A stretch of DNA of 64,000 nucleotides from Phyto melanocephala (lineage: Eukaryota; Arthropoda; Insecta; Diptera; Rhinophoridae), in the NCBI GenBank assembly GCA_941918925.1, contig OW799236.1, positions 85,834,213 to 85,898,212 on the forward strand. Direction: 5' to 3'. The position numbers and the translations under genes are program-made. The first letter of the stretch is position 1; each line of letters opens with the position of its first letter. The notes below the pieces were generated by a model. The model searched no databases, had not been told where the DNA came from, and saw only the letters and a list, made by a program, of their open reading frames with translations. This document shows positions 34,682 through 45,212 of this stretch, in pieces.

Positions 34682-35200
34682 TAACCGCTTCACCTGTAGT
34701 ACCCAAGGTTATATCTGCGGCTTGGAGCTAAAAGGGCCAATGTCACTTTTTTGTTCTTTTGAGTTAATCATTGCATTAGATTTGTTTTCTTGTTCTATTT
34801 TATTATAATAAAGCAGCTAAAGTTAACCCAGAACAGCTACATAAATAAAATGCTGGCCAATGTCACCATGAAAGCAACTATAAAAGTTAAAGTTAAATTC
34901 CAATTTTCTCAAAAGTAAATATTTTGACATTGGCCCTTTTAGCTCCAAGCCACAGATATATACATATATATTTGTCATTCCGTATGTAATTTCAGCAATA
35001 TTCATTTCCTACCCCATAAAGTATGTACATATATTCTAAAAAAAAAAAAATTATAAATAGTCAATTGAGCAATGTCGGTATGCCTGTGTGTTGATTAAAA
35101 TAACCCACATGATACAGATCAGTTTGTGGTATTAATCTTTTTGAAATATTTGGGAATGAATCTCTATTGAAATCCAGCACAATTGCCTCATAACTTTTCT
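34682..35200 (+). mobile_element. DINE-1/Helentron-like family A, copy 6 (diverged, with nested MITE)
   Basis: CTTCACCTGTAGTACCCAAG begins the 5' end. The match resumes after the insert with TTTGTCATTCCGTATGTAAT, CATTTCCTACCCCATAAAGT and AATGAATCTCTATTGAAATC. It lacks the 3' half. It is clearly older than the other copies. Confidence 0.65.
34712..34958. mobile_element. MITE with 27 bp perfect terminal inverted repeats
   Basis: GGCTTGGAGCTAAAAGGG and the following bases (34719-34745) are repeated exactly, inverted, at 34925-34951. With one mismatch the pairing extends outward to TATCTG/CAGATA (34712 and 34958). The 180 bp interior has no coding. It is inserted in family A copy 6. Confidence 0.75.
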
Positions 35201-35267
35201 CAAGCTCTCAAGATCGAAAACTCTTTCTGAGCAAAACTGAAAATGAACCTGAAATGAACTGAGATAC

Positions 35268-36036
35268 TAGGGTTGCCTTTTATATATCGGGATAACAAAT
35301 CATCAAAAATGGCTTTATTACTTTTCAAAGTATTATTAACAAAAATCAATACACTTTTGCATATGCATGAACCAAATTACGAAGCATTTTTTCCATTTAA
35401 ATTTATTCATCTCCAAACAATACATTTTGAACGCATTTTGAATGACTTTTGTAGGGTTTTCCTCGTTTTGGAAGATGTTCCATCTGTCACAATGTCATAC
35501 AGATGTTTTGAAGTACAGCGATCGTATTTTTTTAAACATTTATTGCGACTAATTGACAGGATCCTCTTTTTGAGCGATTGCCAAATTATGAGAGATATAA
35601 TGCGAAAAAATCTATTTTACACTCAAATGTTCATGTAATATTGAACGTATGCTGATCCAACTAATATTTAAGGTTGCCACAATCTCACGATAATTTACAT
35701 GACGACTTGCAGTATTATTTCACGCACAGCATTAATGTTTTCGGAACAACAGCCGATTATGGCCACGATTGAATTCATTAAAGCACCTTGATGATGATTC
35801 ATCGCTAAAACTCGAATTGAGTTCATCGATGTTGTAGATTTAATCCAGGTCGAAAATAATCGCACGCAAATTTTCGCGACTTAATTTAAATTTTTCAAGT
35901 TACTATAAACAACACAAATAGCGTTTATACGTCAAAACGTTTTGAGTACGTTTATTGTCAAAAATGTCAAACTTTACTATAGGAACGTCCGTTTCCAGAT
36001 TGCAGCACTACGAAACATAAACGTCAACCCTCCTAT
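35268..36036 (-). pseudogene. mariner transposase pseudogene, internally deleted
   Basis: Terminal repeats are recognisable: AGGGTTGCCTTTTATATATC at the left (35269 on) and, inverted, AGGGTTGACGTTTATGTTTC at the right (36031 down). On the minus strand the frame reads NIDELNSSFSDESSSR, then NEFNRGHNRL (the HTH region), YREIVATLNISWISIRSILH and FSHYISHNLAIAQKEDPVN. It then jumps to NEENPTKVIQNAFKMY and KFKWKKCFVIWFMHMQKCID. These are the helix-turn-helix, linker and last helix of a mariner (DD34D) transposase. The catalytic core with all three Asp residues is deleted, and stops and shifts are frequent. Confidence 0.82.
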
Positions 36037-36264
36037 AAGTACCAAAATATAACTGATTCGATTTTTCCTTTAACTTACAAACCAATATCGATTATACAGC
36101 TTCTATACAACCGAAAGGGTTACTATGGGTATCAATTTAAAGACTTAACTAGCATAATATAATGTATAAAAATATCCCTTAAGTATAACTGACACTACAA
36201 AATGACGTACAAAAAATTTTTAAATGGGTTAAATATAATAGAAAAAAAAACTATACATATTTTC

Positions 36265-36420
36265 TTGTGGACTATTTGGTAGTGTGCTAACCTTTAGTTA
36301 GGGGTTGCGGGTTAGATTCCCGCTATACACTCTGACCTACTACACTACATCGGGCAAATGGTCTTCATTACTCCGCTCAGTTATTGAAATTATAAGTTAT
36401 TTGTAATTGTATTGTATTCT
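36265..36420 (+). repeat. tRNA-like SINE candidate
   Basis: TTTGGTAGTGTGCTAACC (36274-36291) resembles a Pol III A box in a tRNA D arm. GCGGGTTAGATTCCCGC (36307-36323) is a perfect T-arm stem with a B box one base off the consensus (GGTTAGATTCC for GGTTCGANTCC). Spacing of about 30 bp is right for a tRNA. A short unrelated body and a TTGTATTGTATTCTATT tail follow. It could also be a lone tRNA pseudogene; the altered B box suggests decay. Confidence 0.55.
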
Positions 36421-37092
36421 ATTAAAATAAATAATTATTCATTAAAAATCCACTTTAAATAGATTTTGTTAAACTTTCTATAATAAAATGTTTGTATAAT
36501 TAATTAATTCCTTATATGCACTTTTCATTTAACATTACTCGTGTTAAATTATTTGTTAGCTCTTTGATAATACTGATAATAAAGTTTTTAGTCTTCCAGG
36601 CTGTCCATGTGTCTGTCCATTCATTACACTTGCTGTTTTTCTAATCTGTATTATTATGTAAAACGACAACGATAATTTCTGTGGCAATTAGCTATAATAG
36701 ATTATGTCAAAATACCTTGTTTAGAGTTTTTTTTTTACAATTTTTATTATATTTGTTGTTCTTTTTTAAAATGTATAAAAATTATTAAAAGAAGATAAAG
36801 AAAAGAAATCGGAAATAATTTTAATAACAAAAATCCAAATTGCTTTTTATTTAAGTTCTTTTTGAAAATCGAATTCTTCAATTTATTCCGTCAAAATATA
36901 CAGAAAATTGTAAAACTTTTTTAAAACTTTTTTTATTTCTAAATTTGTTACTATTAATAAAAACTGTTTATTTAGTGTAACAAATTAAAATTACGGGGAA
37001 AAAATGCGTACAATTTTGATATTTAAAATGCTACAGCTGATAAATAACTAATCAGTTGGTTGTACCTATATAGAACTCTGCACTCTACATAA
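36421..37092. other. Unassigned AT-rich DNA
   Basis: No feature can be supported. Confidence 0.35.
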
Positions 37093-37279
37093 CGATGCCT
37101 TACTTCCTCAACCTCGTATCTTAAAAAATACGGTTTTGTCTTTTTCATATCAAACGATTGTTAATAATTGCATTTGAACTTTTAACCAAACACCGACGTA
37201 TAAAAAGATTAACCGTTTTTTTTTTCTCTCCTGAAAATTTACATTTTTTAAGATACGAGGTTGAGGAAGTAAGGCATCG
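37093..37279. mobile_element. MITE with 37 bp perfect terminal inverted repeats
   Basis: The ends are CGATGCCTTACTTCCTCAAC plus 17 more bases, repeated exactly inverted (37093-37129 and 37243-37279). A 4 bp direct duplication, ATAA, flanks it (37089-37092 and 37280-37283). At 187 bp with identical arms it is among the youngest-looking insertions here. I cannot assign the superfamily; a 4 bp duplication is unusual for the common MITE groups. Confidence 0.85.
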
Positions 37280-37846
37280 ATAAGTTAAAAAACAATAGCT
37301 AAAAACTCGGTTTGCCGTATATCGACATAAGCTGTTAATATTTACTTATTGTCGCAGATTTAATAATTACTAACACGCGTAAAATTTTGAAATATGTATG
37401 TTTGTTTCATGCAAGTATATTTTTATGATAACAACTGGAAAATCTAAATTATGATGTTAAAAGTACAGTGCATGATCATGCCAGAATTATACATAAGTAT
37501 ATACATAAATATTTGAGTATATACATACATATTTACATAAGTACATCAGTGATATACATAAGTAAGTATATACCTACCAAATGCATTAAAAGAAATTTTA
37601 TTAATCATCAAACAAAACAAATCAATAACAAAAGTTCAAATGCCTTTTAATTTACATCTATATTTAAATATATTTTTTGTACACGAAAAAGGGCAAACAA
37701 TTTATTCTATCTGCCCAGGTGAACGGATTTATAATTTTTATTTATTCTTTTACTGGTCAACAGTGAAAAATGTGTAAATTTATAACTCAAACACGTTTTA
37801 ACTGCCATTGTTGTTTGGTTGTTATTCTTTTTATTAAATTGTTTTA

Positions 37847-38716
37847 TTATACCCTTCACACAGTGAAAAAGGGTATATATAGGTTTGTCATTCCGTGTGA
37901 AATTTCTACAATTTTCATTTCCGACCCCATAAAGTATATATTTTCTGAAAGCTTATGAATAGGGAAGTCGATTAAGCTCTATCAGTCTGTCCGTCTGTCC
38001 GTCTGTCCGTGTGTATGTTGAAATCAACTTTTTGAAGCCCCCCGACATCACTTGGACCCGGGTGAGGTATTAAAATATCAGAAATATTCGGGAGTATATC
38101 GCTATTGAAAATCAGAAACATCGGTACATAAACAACTGAGATATGAGCAAAAACCCACGACCACCTCGATTTTTTTTTCACAAAAACAACATTACAACAA
38201 CAACATACATACATACAAACTTGTATATTGGCTAAAGTAAACGTGGGATCGAATCCCAGCTGAGCCAAAAAAAAAATTTTTTTATATTTAAAAAATTTTT
38301 TTTAAAATTTTTTTTTTAATTTTTTTTTTATTTTTTTTTTATTTTTTATTTAATATATTATTTATATTTTTATTATTTTTTTTTTTAATTTTTTTTTTTA
38401 TTTTTTTTTTGTTTTATATTAATTATATATATTTTAATTATTTTTTTAAATTTTTTTTTTTTAATTTTTTTTTTTAATTTTTTTTTAAATTGTTTTTTTA
38501 AATTTTTTTTTTAAATTTTTTTTTTATTTTTTTTTAACATACATACCTAAATTTATAATTTTACAATGGGATGTTTTTTATATATGTATATTTTTTATAT
38601 GTATGTACGTATTTCATATGAGATGAATGGTGATACAAACTACTGTTATTGCATGACTACACGTTGTGAAGGGTATATAAGATTCGGCACGGCCGAATAT
38701 AGCGCTCTTACTTGTT
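37847..38716 (+). mobile_element. DINE-1/Helentron-like family A, copy 7 (full-length reference copy)
   Basis: All parts are in order. The head is TATACCCTTCACACAGTGAA. The GTCY microsatellite lies at 37985-38009. TGGACCCGGGTGAGGTATTA comes next, then GAGATATGAGCAAAAACCCA. The tRNA-like module GGATCGAATCCCAGCTGAGC (38246-38265) is followed by a 280 bp A/T homopolymer zone. Last come CATACATACCTAAATTTATA, the subterminal GTGAAGGGTATATAAG, the stem-loop ATTCGGCACGGCCGAAT and CTCTTACTTGTTTT. There is no coding capacity; non-autonomous Helentron derivatives depend on Rep/helicase proteins made elsewhere. Confidence 0.88.
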
Positions 38717-39795
38717 TTTTTTCTGACTTTTCTATATAAAAAAAAAGATATATTTGTATATATGAAAATACATACATACATATATACATATGTATGTGCA
38801 TATTATTTACCCACATGGATATGCACATGCATACATTTAAAATGTTTTGTTGTTTGTTTACATTGTTCATTTGTTTTTTTTTAATTATGGGTATTCCATG
38901 CCATTATTAATAACCCAATAATAATCTTCATGGCCAAAAAGAGTTTTATGTATGGCTCATCTGCTTAAAAGAACGATTGCATTTCGTAGGTCTTCCTTTT
39001 CTTTTTTTTAAAATAACAAGCGCTTATTCTGTCATAATAATGCCTTTGCGTTTTTTGGACTTTAAACGTTTAAGTTTTGCATTTCAAGTTTTACAAAAAT
39101 AACGCTTTTATATCCATCCTTGTTAAAATTAATGCTAGCTTGCTTTCAAATTCTCTTTCCAGTTATGTGTTTCCATTTACAATATTTTTACAGCTGGTTG
39201 CAATTATTTCAAACAATTGTTGTTTTGGAAACGTTGTTTTCTTATTTATAACATCTTAAAAATTGTGTTTCTACAGTGTTACGAAGTATGTAGCTGTAGG
39301 TAAGGAAGAAATTCAAGAAATCGATAATTGAATAAAATCTTCTTTATTGTTCAAACATACTCTATGCAAAATATTTAAACACTTTCATATGTACCGTAAT
39401 TATGAAAGTGGTCTAAGTTAAAAAAAAATTATAGTTTATCAGTTCCTTCACACTACCACGCTTAGAACTACATAGCATTTAGAACAGTAATTTCATCCTA
39501 AAAGTATTACCTGATTGAATTTATATTGATTCAAGCGTTTATAAACATACATACGTCGTTAATACCCCTACTAAATAATTTTTGCTATTTATTGTTTTGT
39601 TTATTTATCCTTACGTTGTTGCTGAAAAGTAAAAAATACTAAAACCAAAACAAAGTAAAAAAGCACAAGCATTTAGTTGTTGCTTTTGTTTTTTTCATTG
39701 CTCTGTGTAATAATTTTTTGCCGTTTGTTGCAACAAGTTCAAGGAAATTACATGCATTCGATTGTCCGGTCGGTGGGTCGGGTACATTAAGTTCA
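38717..39795. other. AT-rich DNA, no feature
   Basis: This holds CATACATACATA-type simple repeats (38770-38800). Nothing else can be supported. Confidence 0.4.
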
Positions 39796-39918
39796 CTCAA
39801 GTGTGCAATTCTCATTCGTAATCTTTAATGTTAAACAAGTCAAGTGATTTTGAGTTTTATCGTGCGAATTGCGCAACTATTTACATATACATATGTATGT
39901 AAGTGCAATATGGTGAAC
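39796..39918 (+). promoter_or_regulatory. Candidate core promoter and tiny start exon (speculative)
   Basis: TCATTCG (39812-39818) fits the insect initiator TCAKTY, and AAGTCAAGTG about 25 bp downstream is weakly DPE-like. Further on, CAATATGGTGAACAT ends at a GTGAGT donor (39919), so a short first coding exon starting Met-Val-Asn is possible. No downstream exon could be identified, and such motifs occur by chance in AT-rich DNA. Confidence 0.15.
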
Positions 39919-40419
39919 ATGTGAGTATAAAAATAGTTTTTTTTTTAATTTATAAAATAGTAAAACGTATTGGGTAATTTTTTAACCGTTTGGATTTTGC
40001 ACATTAAAAAAAAAATGCAAAAATGAATGAATGTATGATTGTGTAAATGTTTCTTAAAATATGTAAATTTTTTATTTGATAAGTATCAAGAAAGAAAGAA
40101 TATACATACATATGTATGTATACTTTTATTTGGTTGGGGTATTGGGGTGGCAGGTAATGGGGAAATATCACATTTTCTCCCCCAACCTGAATTCGTGCTT
40201 AATGTGTACGTTATGTTGTTAATAAGTATGAAGTTGTATTATGTTTTTAACTAAAAATTGCGAAATTTTTGAAATCGTTTAGATTTTATTTTGTAACAGT
40301 TGTACAATATAAGTTAATTTAAAGTACTGGTCATTTTCATACCTTGTTTTTAAGAGAAGCGTATGCCAGAGAGACCGTTCTGTGTCGATCAAAAAAATAC
40401 AGAAGTCGACCGAAGCATA

Positions 40420-40602
40420 GACTCTATGAAGGAAGATTTATTCGTCAGATAATCACAGTTTGGATAGAATTTTTGTTTATATTTTTTAAATATGATGTTT
40501 GACATTTGATATACATATATAAAAAAAAAGAAAAGAAAAAAAAGAGAAAAAATTACCTGGCAAATCAAAACTACCTCCTGATTAATAAATTTGCCTTAGT
40601 CT
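40420..40602. mobile_element. Diverged CAAGGCATATTTATTCATC MITE
   Basis: AGATTTATTCGTCAGATAAT with CACAGTTTGG at the left, and CTCCTGATTAATAAATTTG with CCTTAG at the right, match the ends of the intact element at 45442-45650 with many changes. No clear target duplication remains. Confidence 0.55.
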
Positions 40603-40661
40603 AGACTATAAGATGTGTGAAAAAAAATTTTTCCTACCACTTCTTTCTAAATAGTTTTCAA

Positions 40662-41042
40662 AAGGTATTGCATTATGTGGCGAAGCGTTATCATGAAGAA
40701 TTTAACGTCTGGCCGCATATTACGGCCAATTCTCGCTTCAAATTATTTAGTTTCGTTCGGCACAGGTGGGTTGGCTAGATTTCAGCAGCTATTAATAGAT
40801 AGAATTCATCAGAGTGTAATCGTAGAGTCATTGATATATGACTTGACGATCTTTTATGCTTCGTGTTATCGTAAGGGATCCACTTTTCAACACAACTAAT
40901 GATTAGGTAGCTCCCAATGAATTTACAAGATCTTGTTAAGTTTGACAATAATCTTTATGGAATAATGCCTCCAATTCTTGATCTGCAAACTTTTTCAGTA
41001 GCCTCTGAGACTTTTGTCTCTCGTTTCAAAATCACCACCTCC
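40662..41042 (-). pseudogene. mariner transposase pseudogene, second lineage
   Basis: On the minus strand the right part reads GGDFETRDKSLRGY and, after shifts, a region matching the second helix-turn-helix (KSLQIKNWRHYS and KIIVKLNKIL). The left part reads REYAARR, a stop, then ILHDNASPHNA, the block around the second catalytic Asp. The middle of the gene is heavily rearranged. The motifs fit a mariner of a different subfamily from the one at 35268-36036. Many stops; inert. Confidence 0.72.
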
Positions 41043-41103
41043 CTACCGCATAAACCATCTCTACTTCTGGGTATCAATTAAAAGAGATAGACTAGTAGAG
41101 TAC

Positions 41104-41370
41104 AATTCTGTGGTTTTAATGGGCAACCACGTATGTCTTAAAATCAAATTTTTCAGGAGAGCTACAAAACCGTGTTACTGCTGACCGATTTTTGAATATA
41201 CATATATAGAAGTTAAGTTGTTTTGCCATTAAAATAATCGGAAAAGGTCCATCTTATTTGAGAAATTTTTAAAACCAAGTAAAGGCCGTTTAAATCCAAG
41301 CAATATGACATTATTAACTCAAAGTCATATAAAATGAACATACGCGGTTGCCCATGAAAACCACAGAATT
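41104..41370. mobile_element. MITE with AATTCTGTGGTTTT inverted repeats
   Basis: AATTCTGTGGTTTTAATGGG then CAACCACGTATG at the left pairs with the right end inverted, AATTCTGTGGTTTTCATGGG then CAACCGCGTATG. That is 30 of 32 bp. The element is 267 bp and non-coding. TA-containing flanks do not give a clear duplication. Confidence 0.65.
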
Positions 41371-41489
41371 AACTATGCAGAAATTCAAAATAAAAGATGG
41401 TGTCGGAAAAAATAAAGCATAATGACGTAAAACGTTAAATTAACGTTACGCTACTATGTGACAATTATACATGAACATGTACATGATAA

Positions 41490-41538
41490 GGAAGGGTATT
41501 ATCACGTTCGGCACGGCCGATTATGTACTCTTACTTGT
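41490..41538 (+). mobile_element. Family A 3' end fragment
   Basis: GGAAGGGTATTATCACGTTC, a GGCACGGCCG remnant of the stem-loop, then GTACTCTTACTTGTTTT. Confidence 0.6.
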
Positions 41539-41659
41539 TTTTTCTAGTTTTGTATTGATGTTATTGCATCAATTACTTTTGCTCTATTTTTAAACAGACA
41601 CAATTTTATTTAACTGATGTACATACAAACACTCTTACATAGAATTACTTTAATACATA

Positions 41660-41902
41660 TCGTTGGTCACAAGTAGAAAGATTCTAAATATATAATATCT
41701 AATTGCAACTTGACAGGTGAAGGTAAAAATGTAATAATGCATCTTCTTTTGTAAAATTGCTTGTATAACATTTGTTTTTGATACTATTGCATTAAATGTT
41801 TGTGACGTGGTGTATTTGTGCGAAATGTATTGAAATCACTTAAAAATCAATTTCGAAAAATTTAACGAGTTATAGCCTTTCCACTTCTGACCGTCGATAT
41901 GT
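41660..41902. mobile_element. GGTCACAAGTAGAAAG MITE, copy 2
   Basis: The left end TATCGTTGGTCACAAGTAGA and the right end inverted TATCGACGGTCAGAAGTGG fit the terminal repeats of 31668-31908. The interior shares AGGTAAAAATGTAATAATGC-like sequence with the 24813 fragment. Confidence 0.6.
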
Positions 41903-42509
41903 ATATCCAAATATGAATTTAACGAGGTTTTTTCGTTAGAAGCATTTTAGTTTTTATTCTTTTATTATTTGATCTACTTTTTGTCGTAAATTTAATTAAA
42001 TAAAATGCATTTATTTTTAAATTTATTTATTTACTTATTTATTTTTGCAATTGAATTTTAACAGGCATGCTTTTAAACAAACATAATTTTTGTGTGAAAA
42101 ATATTTTATAAAAATAATTATACTTGTACATCCTTTTATTTTATACCTTTAAATCGATTGGCAAAAAAATATAAATATTTTTTTTTTATATTAAAAAATT
42201 AGGAAAGGATACTTCTGAACTATTACATGAGCAGTCATTAGCCTTTTCATTATCACCAATGCATGAATGTTCTGTTATCCATACCAATTTGACATTGTCA
42301 CATTATCTAATTAAAATTTTTAATGCATGTTAAATTAGTTTTGTTGTGTTCAAAAAGCTGTTTTCATAAAAATTAACCTTCGTGGTTCTTGAAACATGTT
42401 TTTTAATTTTGTTTGCAGTCAGGTATTTGACAATAATTTTAGACAAAGAAATTTCAAAACGAACATTGTAGAGAAAATCAGTTGCACATAAGCTTGTTCA
42501 AGAAATAAC

Positions 42510-42960
42510 AGGTAAGAACACTATATTTGGCTGTGCCGAATCTTTTATACCCACCACCAATTTGATGTACTTTTATAGCACAGAATATATTATTTTGTTA
42601 GTAACAGTAATCGCTATGGAATAATATCTTTATACTAAAATATTTTTTTTGTATAACTTCGATATGCTAGTAAAATGTTTTCGTCAATTTAGTCTTTAAA
42701 TGAAAGTGGGCGTTAAAGTAGGCGTGTCAATAAAGTTTCTTTTAATAAATACAACTTAGGTATTTCAACTCAATCCTTTCTTCTTCCAAAATCTTTATTC
42801 ATAGAAAAATTATATGAATTTGCGATAAAGCGTTATATGGGAGGTGGACGTGAACATTTATTTTCCGTTAGTACAAAGCCTTTGATCAAAAAGCAATGGT
42901 TGCAAAATTTCAGAATCATGAATTTACCCATTTTACTATTTTTTTGGTGGCGTTTATAAA
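42510..42960 (-). mobile_element. DINE-1/Helentron-like family B, copy 2 (shortened)
   Basis: The 3' end at the left reads AGGTAAGAACACTATATTTG, GCTGTGCCGAATC and TATACCCACCACCAATTTG. The 5' end at the right reads TTTTTTTGGTGGCGTTTATA. It has one GTGGGCGTTAAAGTAGGCG block. Internal deletion leaves about 450 bp. Confidence 0.7.
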
Positions 42961-43639
42961 AAGGCTTCAAAAATGTGCATGTGGGATATTTCATATGGCA
43001 GCTTTAATTTTTCGGCAAAAAAGTTGTCCGAATAAATATTTTTTTTTCGAACAAATAGGTGCACGCAAAGAAATACCATGGTTACGACATGATGTTCTCT
43101 GTGACAATATTTGGTTATCGAAAACAGGTAATAGTTATTTTAATTTGTTTTATAATTTTTTTCATCAGAACAATTAAGCGTTAGTTTGAATTTTATCATT
43201 TAATTTTTTACTTTTCATGAAAACCTAAATACATGGTTTTTTTAAATAGTTATACTATTATAACAATATTATTATAGCAAAAATAGTGTGATGTCTTCTC
43301 AGACATAACATTGTATTCTAAAGCATTTAAAATAAAAATAATCATTAAATGATTATAAAGCAATCATGCCATGGTATCTTTTAATAATAACTTTTTTTCA
43401 ACTGGTCTTCTTTTTGTTGAATACTTTTTTATTATTTAAATTTTGACTTTTGATGTAAAAATATACAAAAATTTAAAAAAATTAGGAAAAATAAAAATAA
43501 CCTACAAAATGCAAAACAATATTGATTTAAAAAATTGTTATTTAAAAGGTATATATGTACAGTCAATATAAATATTAGCAAAAGACAATAATTTGCCTCT
43601 AAAAAAATCGAAGATTGTTCATACTATTTGTATTCATAA
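42961..43639. other. Unassigned AT-rich DNA
   Basis: An open frame crossing from family B (42896-43177) has no recognisable domain and is treated as chance. Confidence 0.35.
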
Positions 43640-44600
43640 TATGATTATTGCATGATACTTTAATTAAACATAATAATAAATTGCAACCATTATATGTTTT
43701 AACCACAGTCATACAATGTAATCAAAACACGTTGCACTTTAATTATGGTTACCACAACTATGTGCTTTCTTTGCGTTTGAATTTTTTGTTATTGAAATCT
43801 TCTAAACAAGACCTTGAGGTGTGCTTAACTTGGCTTCATTGGTGCCATGAGGAGTGTACCTTAGATACCAACTGTACCTATAGAGTATTTGGCAAAGGGC
43901 ATGGCGGCAGGTTTTTGTAGACTACTTAATATCTGGCCTCTTGAATTACACTTATCATCTGGAAAAAGTGAAAGAGTATATGATCACAGAGTTCAGTTTA
44001 AATATGTAATACTCTGATAATAATCTCTGATTGTTGTTTAGTATCTGACTGAGGTGTGAAGTTTTTATTATGGATGTTGGGAATGTAGGGGGTAAACATG
44101 AGCGTAAATTAAGAGAACAAGAGGAGATACTGGCCTTCTATAGGACAATGGATCACATAATGGAATGTGTAACGAGGGAAAAAGAGGTTATTTTCTCTGT
44201 TGTCAGATAGACCTTAGGCTTTGGAGGGACATTAGTCACATTAGGGCTGGTATTTGACTGTAGAAAGAATTTTGGAAGAAGTATGGCTGTCTTTTACTTC
44301 AGACTATGTTCAGTGTAGTGTTGATGGCAAAAAAATTGCAGGAGACTCCGTATAATTATACGATTTGTGATTACATTACTATACATTATGTGGCTGCATA
44401 AACGATTTTACATTTAACTAAGTGATATCTCAGGGTGTAAACTAGAGAATATCATGGGATTCATTACAGGAGTCGGGTGGCTAATAGGTAGGATTGTTAG
44501 GAATATTTTCCCAGGTTTACTTCAATTATTTTTATTTCTGACATATATTTTTAGGACCCTAGGATTTGGTGTGTAGGTGTAGGATGCACTACCTTTCAAC
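43640..44600. other. Less AT-rich island without identified content
   Basis: The stretch has more balanced composition than its flanks. It holds an open frame at 43648-43920 (plus strand, 90 residues) containing TWLHWCHEECTLDTNCTY. It also holds a short hydrophilic frame at 44070-44210 starting MDVGNVGGKHERKLREQ. Neither matches a family I know. No splice pattern joins them convincingly. It may be a decayed retroelement or host exon debris. Confidence 0.3.
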
Positions 44601-45212
44601 AAAAAAATCAAAGGTAAATTTAATCTTAATTCGGTTAATTTCCTGTTGAATTGAATTGAGCTGACGTCACCAATTTAACATATTAATAAAATAAAACCCT
44701 TTATTTATAAAATTTTTCAGTGTAATTTTGTTTAATCATCATTGACACGAAATCTTTTTTAACAAAACCATCTGATTTGTATTAAAAGCTTGTAAATAAA
44801 AAGAACAGTAAAAACTATAGGCTCAAAATTCTGTCTAACAATACGCTATTTTGAAACTACAACATTAATTAATCATATTATATTTTATTTGATTCAAAAA
44901 GCTAAACCTCTTAATCTTTTATATAGAACAACAAATAAATGAAGTGGAAAAATTAGTACATTTTTTTCTCGTTATCTATCTATCTATATGTGTATAGTTA
45001 TGTTTAAAAGAGTAATGTGATTGACTAGTTGACTGTCTTCATCATCATCGCAAAGGCCAAACGCAAAAAGCTAGAAACATGAAATTTGGACAGTGGGTTC
45101 TTCTTTTCATAAATAGATGCACTAAAAAGAGTTTTTTTTTTTAAATTTGGCTAAGGTGGTAAAATCGGATAAATCGGTTACCTTATATCTGCTAAAATAA
45201 CAATTATATAAT

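Noticed and set aside
36274..36323. Functional tRNA gene
   Set aside because: The acceptor stem does not pair and the B box has a mismatch, so a SINE or tRNA pseudogene is more likely.
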